Assembly: GCF_902686445.1 (NCBI RefSeq)
Contig: NC_062220.1
Coordinates: forward strand, 110,718,643 to 110,782,642
DNA from: Sciurus carolinensis
Taxonomy: Eukaryota > Chordata > Mammalia > Rodentia > Sciuridae
DNA length: 64,000 nucleotides
Direction: 5' to 3'
The position numbers and the translations under genes are program-made. Within the stretch, counting starts at the first letter, position 1, and each line of letters begins with the position of its first letter. Below the pieces are notes generated by a model. It had not been told where the DNA came from, did not search any database, and saw only the letters and a program-made list of their open reading frames with translations. Below, one piece after another: positions 57,701 to 64,000 of the stretch.

Positions 57701-58440
57701 AGAAGAGAGCCTAATTGACTTATGTCTAATTGTGCAGTGCACTTTTTCTTTTGTAGCTCTTAAAATTCTACCCTTGTTCTGTTAGATACTTCAATTATAA
57801 TATGTCTTGGAGAGAATCTTTTTCAACCTTATCTATTTGGGATTCTAAATGTCTCCCATATTTGGAATTCAGTCTCATTCTCGAGGTTTGAAACATTTTC
57901 TGATGACATTATTTCACTTAAAAAAAAAGTGGTGCATTCTTTTAGTTTGTATTTGGATTTGGTCTGTTAATGTAACTGTAGATTTCTTTGATTTTCTGGT
58001 CATGGTCTCTTATCATCTTTTCTTTATTGCTCGCTCTTTGGAAGATTACATACCTTGTCTTCAACATCTGAAAATCTGTCATCTACATGCTCTAGTTGAT
58101 TGGTAGTGTTTTCTATTGAATTTTTGATTTGATTTATTGAATCTTTAATTTTTAAGAGTTGCTTGGTTCCTTTTCACAATCTGTGTTTATTGAGCTTTTT
58201 TTTTTTAAATTTCTTGGATTTTGTCTATTAGTCTGTTCCTTAGGTCTTCATTTTGTCTTTTTGTTCTTTGATAATTTTGAACTTCCTAAATTCTTTATCT
58301 GACATTTCCTCTACTGTGGTGTTCATAAGGACAGTTATTGAAGTCTGTGGGCTGATTAGGATCACTTGTGTCCTTGCTTTTCATATTATTTTTCTATTCA
58401 TAATATTTTCTTCCTTTATGAAAGATAATATATAGTGAGC
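54790..58440 (-). mobile_element. old L1, ORF2 to ORF1, 3'-truncated
   Basis: Antisense L1 beginning within ORF2. RT: 54830-56000, with 'aagaacatgggaagtcttt' at 55087 and 'ttctgcatctattgagat' at 55638. Endonuclease: about 56500-57260. Interval: 57260-57400. ORF1: 57540-58440, with 'tcaacatctgaaaatctgtca' at 58061. It repeats L1 coordinates already present in 50923-52636, so it is a separate element. Heavily mutated; no open frame of note. Its 3'UTR is absent. Confidence 0.8.
56241..56297. repeat. tandem duplication inside old L1
   Basis: Two adjacent copies of a CATCTCTAACTTCATTGAGTT unit, about 30 bp apart; looks like a slippage event. Confidence 0.85.
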
Positions 58441-59754
58441 TTCTTTCTCTTAATTGCCTCAGGCTGGGTAAATGTCTAAATGTTCATACTCTACTCCCAC
58501 ACAACATGTACCTGCTGCTGCTGTTATGCCCATTTTCTAACACCACTTTCAGAGAAGACAGTGAACCCTGTTAGCTGCAGTCAGTTCAGAACAAAGCCAG
58601 GTACTAATAAACCTTAGGGAAAAAAACTTTTTGAAAATATTCTCCACAAGTCCTCTTATCCAAGCATCAAATTGGAGTAATGTTATTTAATAGGTTGAGA
58701 AATTCATTATTAAATATTATAAAATTACTATTAAACTATAGGGCAGTGGAAAAAGGAAACGAGTAAAAATGGACAGATGAAAAATGAGAAAAGAGAGAAA
58801 AGTAATATAAACAAAGATAAGGAGAAGAAAATAATGGGCAGGGGGTTTGAGACAGAAGCAGGTAATGCAATAGTGAAAAGACCAATTAAGAGGGGCAAGT
58901 GTAAACCTGAGCTAGAAGAGAAGAGATAGACAGAATGATTTGAATTAATGCTTTAAAGGGTTAGAATAAATAGCATCAATTGGGTTGAAAACTGAAAAAT
59001 CAAATATTAAGGAAGCAACTATTGGTTCAATATGAAAGGTATTTTCTGTAAGATCAAAACTGATATCAGAGCTGTTTATCATTTTATATAGCAAGATGCT
59101 GAAATTGGGGAGATTTCTTTTGTGTCTTCTTGATTTTGGTTTCATCTGGGTGTGGGACTTTTAGAAGATGCCTACTATTCCTCAGCTATACCTTTAAGTT
59201 TCTCCAGGTATGGAGGTGGTGATCACACCTGCACAATACAATACAATTCTAAGAGGCCACCTCTGATCTTTGGTGTGTCCAGGCATCTGTCAGCTTTCTG
59301 ATGTGTCAGAAATGATGGCCCCTAGTTGTCTGTGACTAGGGGTTGTCAAGTTACTCTCTTTTAGGGGGTGAAGTTTTCTATGCTCTCCTGAATAAAAACT
59401 TTGTTTACCCAGTGCCGTCAAATTCAATGTGTGCTCCCCCGTGTGTATTTCAGAGTTTGTTCCTGTGGTGGACTAAGGTAGAAGTATGACTGTCTGATTG
59501 AACTGGTGCTGGGTGGCCCATGGGGTATTATGGGATGCTGCCCCCTCTGGAGTGCATAGGTTGTAGATTGCTAAGCTTATGTTTGATGTTTGGGCACACT
59601 GGCATCTGTGGGGTACTCCTCTGTAAGAACTTCATGGGGTATGCTGCATTGTACATATATAGTATTCTCTGATAACTGTTTGGGGTTATTCTCAAGAAAT
59701 GATTTCCATGGGTTCATGTATCTGAATGAGAATTGTTTCACCTAGCAATTCTTT
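58441..59754 (-). other. possible L1 5'UTR and unassigned DNA
   Basis: Directly upstream (in L1 sense) of the ORF1 remnant. G+C is higher around 59180-59680, as in L1 5'UTRs, but no repeat unit or YY1-type site is clear. 58620-59150 is A-rich and unassigned. Confidence 0.3.
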
Positions 59755-59935
59755 TTGTTTTAAATTTGTTCTTTTTAGATATACATGACAGAGTATATTT
59801 TGACATATTATACTTACATGGAGTATAACTTATTCTGATTTGATTCCCATTCTTGTGGTTAAACGTGAGGTGGAGATTCATGGTGGTGTAGTCATATATG
59901 AACATAGGAAAGTTATTTTCAATGGGACTCACAAC
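59755..59935 (-). repeat. short L1 3'UTR fragment
   Basis: 'tagatatacatgacagagtatattttgacatatt' and 'catggagtataacttattctg' match the 3'UTR at 48175-48330. Confidence 0.75.
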
Positions 59936-60589
59936 TGTGGTGGTGCTGGGGCACAGAAACCACCTACCTGGTTGCTATGGTTTTATTGCCAGCTACTGGT
60001 GCTTGCTAGTCATTTCAGATTTCCAAATGTGCATGTTTGCTGAGCACTGCATTTGCTGACCATTTCTGTTTGGTGCACGGGCATAGGGCTCAAGGTTGTT
60101 ACTAACTGCTGTGGTTTGCTGAGTTCCTGCTCCCCTCTGACAAAGCTTGTTGGGGATTACTATTTCTAAGTACTTGATCCCCCACCAAATCTTAGTAATC
60201 TCAAGCTTGCTGTCCAAATGCCATATTATTACTGACTAAAAACACATATCTTTTAAAAAGAGTTCATACTTCCAATTTATTAATTCTCTCAGAAACATTC
60301 ATCCATTTTAATGCTCTGTATGTGACCCATACTTGAGAAGTGTACAGGTTTTTGTAGTGTAGTGTGAGTATACTGTCCTAAAGAAGGCAGCACTTTCTCC
60401 TTCCCATGACCTTTGGTGTTTGCAAACATATTCAGGTCATAGAGAAATTTTTGTTTCACATGGAGGGTTTTGATTCTTAGATAAAGTTTTTTAGTATATA
60501 ACAAAAATTAGATAATACATAACTAAAATGTACACACTCATATATCTAACTATACAAATTTAAGATCCTAAAAGAGGAACTGTTTTTAC
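59936..60589. other. unassigned DNA
   Basis: Resembles the composition of 59180-59750, possibly one older element split by the L1 fragment at 59755. No gene. Confidence 0.35.
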
Positions 60590-60842
60590 ACTCCGATGCT
60601 AGAGTGCTTGCCTCCTTTTTTATTTTATTTTATTTTGGTATCAAAGATTGAACCCACGATTTCTTAACTACTGAGCAACATCCCCAGCAACCCAGAACAT
60701 ATTTTAAAGTTTTATTTCAAGTTGCTGAGGCTGACTTGAACTTGTGATCCTCCTACCTTACCCTGCTGAGCTGCTGGGATTTTACTTACCATGCTTGAGG
60801 TTCTGGGTTCAGTCCCCTAGCAACATAAAAAATAAAAAAAAA
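60590..60842 (+). repeat. ID SINE split by a dimeric SINE
   Basis: An ID element runs plus-strand: 'gatgctagagtgcttgcctcc' (60595-60615) and then 'ccatgcttgaggttctgggttcagtcccctagca' with an A-rich tail (60788-60842). Between them sits the minus-strand dimeric SINE at 60616-60785. Confidence 0.7.
60616..60785 (-). repeat. dimeric B1-ID SINE, inserted in ID SINE
   Basis: T-rich start, ID half ('atcaaagattgaacccacg', 'catccccagc'), short linker, then B1-like half ('gttgctgaggctgacttgaacttgtgatcc', 'gctgctggga'). Its B1 half is partly deleted. Confidence 0.78.
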
Positions 60843-63671
60843 GAAAAATTAATATTCATCTAACATAAGAATTAAATGATCATATTCACAAATTAAAATA
60901 TATTTGAATAGAGTTTAAGTGTTGGTTTTAATTATAATTTATGTGTTTATTTTAAGTATGCATGTATCCTATATCTTTCATGTTCAGAAATGTATACCAT
61001 AAAACTACTGACTCTTAAAAATTTAGTATTGGCTGAAATCAATACATTTATATTTATGCAAAGATATGAATCTGTTTAGTGTGTACATGTGTGTACATGT
61101 GTGCACATCTCTGTGCATAAACTTTAATTCTATGCATTTAAATACAATAATTCCACACCATCTGGGAGGATTCAACTGAAGGACTCTGCGGATACCAAAC
61201 TTCATAGGTCCTCATGTCTCTTCTATAAAATGGTATGTAACCCATACACATCCTCATTTTCACTTTAAATCAACTCTAGATTATTTATACTATATAATAC
61301 AATATGAATGCCATGTAAATAGTTATTATACTTATTATTTAATGAATGATGAAAAGGTTAAAAATATGTACATATTCCACATAGTTTCAGTCAGTGGATG
61401 AATATTTTTTATCTGCACTTGGTTAAATCTGTTAATATAGGACCACATTTCAGGAGGGTTGTTTCTACATTTGCCCATAGAATTTCAGGAATTTTATTCA
61501 ATATCTTAAATTGATGTGTATACAAAGAATTTACCTATTAAAACTATAATAGTGGGGAATTATAAAAATGCTCTTAAACTCATTCAGTGCACATCATTTT
61601 GCTGTAAATTGAGACATTTCCTACAAAATATATAATCATGCCTGTGTCTAAAATAATCTTCTAGATGAAAAGACATTTTTATCATTCACAAGTCCTTAAT
61701 AAATTCAGAATAAAGTTCCTATTCAGAGCTCTCAAATTTTCATATGTTGTAGGTATTTTGCTGACTAGAACATCATCTGAAATATTGGCATTTATTAATG
61801 TCCTCCAAAAATGTTAATTTTAATGAAATACACATTATGAATTACAAGAGGTTTGTGTTCTGGATTTAATCATGTTTTATATGTTCACTAACATTTTAAT
61901 CACTAAAACAACATGTTCCTTAGTGTGAGAGAGATCAAATAGATTACTGTGACTTTTTTTTCCATGACACGTGCTCTTTATTCATGAGAGTCAATGGCTA
62001 TAAAATGAAACACTGAGAGAAGAGAATGGACAATTCAGATGTACTGGAAATAAGAAAGACAGGCATTTATGAAATAATAAAGTCCATATATCTTGATCTT
62101 GAAGATCAGTTCTTGAGGTACTATCTCAGTTTATGACGTCACTGTAAAATCCAGTATATAATAAAAAATTTTACACAAATGAAAGCATTCCTGTTTGATT
62201 ACCATGTAGACATTAGCAATTTAATCTGTGTCAATTAAAGCCCATATTAAGATAAAATCATGGATCTAAGACAATAAAACAAAAGTATAAACCATAAATA
62301 TTGTATACATATTTTCTTGTCCTCTTATTTAACACTTATTGTTTTCTTTAATATCCAAATAAAAATAAATTTACTATCTTTACTAACAAACAACCATCAG
62401 AAGTTAACAAATTTATGGCTTATAATCATACATTTGGGAATACTAAACTCTTTTTTCCTTACATATGCATCCCATAAAATATACATAGAAAATACACACA
62501 TATATGTACATAATATCACAATATATGTGCTGTTATGGAAGCAAATTTTAGATAAAATTAATTAAGTTCATTCATTATTCATTTTCAGTTGCATAGTATA
62601 TATGTTTATGCTTTTTATTGACAAAATAGGTGTAGATAGATAGGTACTATATTCAAAGCTTAACAGGTGCATGAATACATCACTAAGTTCTCATTACTCT
62701 GTAATGTCTTATTTAACAAGGACACAGTTAATGGAAAATTATTTGTATATAATATTCAGAGTAATACTTTAAAAACAAATTAACTACTTGAGTTAACTCT
62801 TCGAATTGAATATTTCTACACTTTATGAGAATAACAAGTAGTCAAATATTTAAATTCCCAAAGTATTCATTTAAGACTTTGATCTTTTTTATATAGTGCT
62901 ATTTAGTTATCAACTTAGGGTGTCTCAAATCTCTCTATAGCTTCAACGGCATTTACTGGTTAATTTCAATTTTTATTGTGTAGAAAGAGTGTGTCTTAAT
63001 TTGTAAGTAAATTTCAATTGAAACTCAACTGATCCTTCTGTTTAATTAGAAAATTATGTCCTTTTAGGCAGAATTTTTTAAAAAAGAATAACCTTATATT
63101 AATTTCAATGCCTAGAACTCAGATGTATTTGATCCTCAAGTTTTGCTACTTCAAACAGCAAAATAATACTGACAATGACAAAAATAATAATACATAGGCA
63201 GATACATGCTATCTATTTTAATCTACATCTGTATGATTTTTATGACACAAGTGAAAGATAAAATTTTTAAAAATCTATCACATTTGGTACTTACAAAAAA
63301 CTAGACTATAGGACCATATTTTGGTCAATGTACAATTCCACCACTTACTGACAAAAGTGAAAATTTCCTATCACATTTCTTCACTGCAGATGACCTGGGA
63401 TCAGTTAACTTTAATATGTGTTTTCTAAACCTGGATTGACACCTGGAACTAGTATATTTTACTCCTGTTCTCAGTTTTGTTTTTTTTTTTTTTTTCTTTT
63501 TAGTATATGGGAGGAGAGGAGTCAAGCATTAAAATCTATCTTCAGCATGATAGCAGTGTCAAGGAGCATAAGAAAGTGGTGAAACTGTTGATATCTGTCC
63601 CTGCAGTCTTTTGTAATTTTTTTCCCAGACTTTCCATCCCTACTGATGTCAGCACTATTGGAAACATGATA
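60843..63671. other. unassigned AT-rich DNA
   Basis: About 2.8 kb very AT-rich; no gene or repeat supportable. A T-run stands at 63479-63500. Confidence 0.4.
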
Positions 63672-64000
63672 TGTTAGTCAGCTTTCCATTACTGTGACAA
63701 AATACCTGTGAAAATAAACTTAAAGAGGGAAAGGCTTATTTTGGCTTACATTTTCAGAGGTCCAGTCATAGCTGGTTGGCTTCCATTATTTTGGGCATGA
63801 GGCAGAATATCATGATATGAAGCATATGGTGGAATAAAGCTGTTCAGCTCATAGTGAACAGGAAACAGAAGAGAGGGAGAAAGAGACAGAAAGGGTAAGG
63901 GTCCTGACATCCCTTCAAGGGCACCTAACTTCTTTCTACTAGGTCTCATTTTCTAAATGTTCCACTAATTCCCAGTAGCACCACAGGTTGGTCACCAAGC
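63672..64000 (-). repeat. MaLR-type LTR, minus orientation, cut by window end
   Basis: Starts GTTAGTCAGCTTTCCATTAC with 'gtgacaaaatacctg', 'aagaggga­aaggcttattttggc' and 'ggcagaatatcatgat', the reverse order of the LTRs at 1639 and 4511. It runs to the last base. Confidence 0.75.

Overview
The window is mammalian intergenic DNA, almost certainly from a squirrel-family rodent (Sciuridae: squirrel, ground squirrel or marmot). The main evidence is a recurrent dimeric SINE made of a B1-like (7SL-derived) half joined to an ID-like (tRNA-derived) half, the layout of the squirrel MEN / B1-dID family. There are also single ID elements, L1s of one recognisable lineage and CA-rich microsatellites. I see no host protein-coding exon, tRNA, rRNA or CpG-island promoter. 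The protein-coding content comes from retroelements, mostly broken.

Layout. 1-6.5 kb: an old L1 cut by a MaLR-type LTR; an MLT1-like LTR split by a truncated L1; another MaLR LTR; and a clean solo LTR (5379-6032) with a 4-bp target duplication and perfect terminal inverted repeats. 6.5-9.98 kb: SINEs and unassigned AT-rich DNA. 9.98-12.94 kb: a 5'-truncated plus-strand L1 with a decayed ORF2 and an internal (CA)n expansion, followed by an LTR-like block. 13.5-31.4 kb: mostly unassigned AT-rich sequence with dimeric and ID SINEs and ancient L1/HAL1/L2-like fragments.

31.4-53.5 kb is a nest of insertions. An ancient minus-strand L1 appears to have been interrupted by (i) a 7.05-kb class II (betaretrovirus/IAP-like) provirus at 31988-39041, (ii) a 6.3-kb full-length but mutated L1 at 39332-45630, (iii) a possible retrocopy and a short L1 at 46.8-47.8 kb, and (iv) a further L1. 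That last L1 itself received a 5'-inverted L1 carrying a 3' transduction, which in turn received a solo LTR. 53.5-64 kb: more old L1/HAL1-like sequence, a SINE inside a SINE, AT-rich DNA and a MaLR LTR running off the end.

The provirus is the most informative object. It has near-identical LTRs, a TTATGA target duplication, a tRNA-Phe primer site and a purine tract. Its dUTPase-protease and pol frames are open, and each is preceded by an in-phase -1 frameshift heptamer. gag is decayed apart from a zinc knuckle, and env is reduced to a possible remnant with a furin-type site and hydrophobic peptide. As it stands it cannot encode a complete virus. I found no convincing undescribed host system. 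The most useful observations are the double frameshift layout, the env remnant, the L1 promoter monomers and the nested insertion history.
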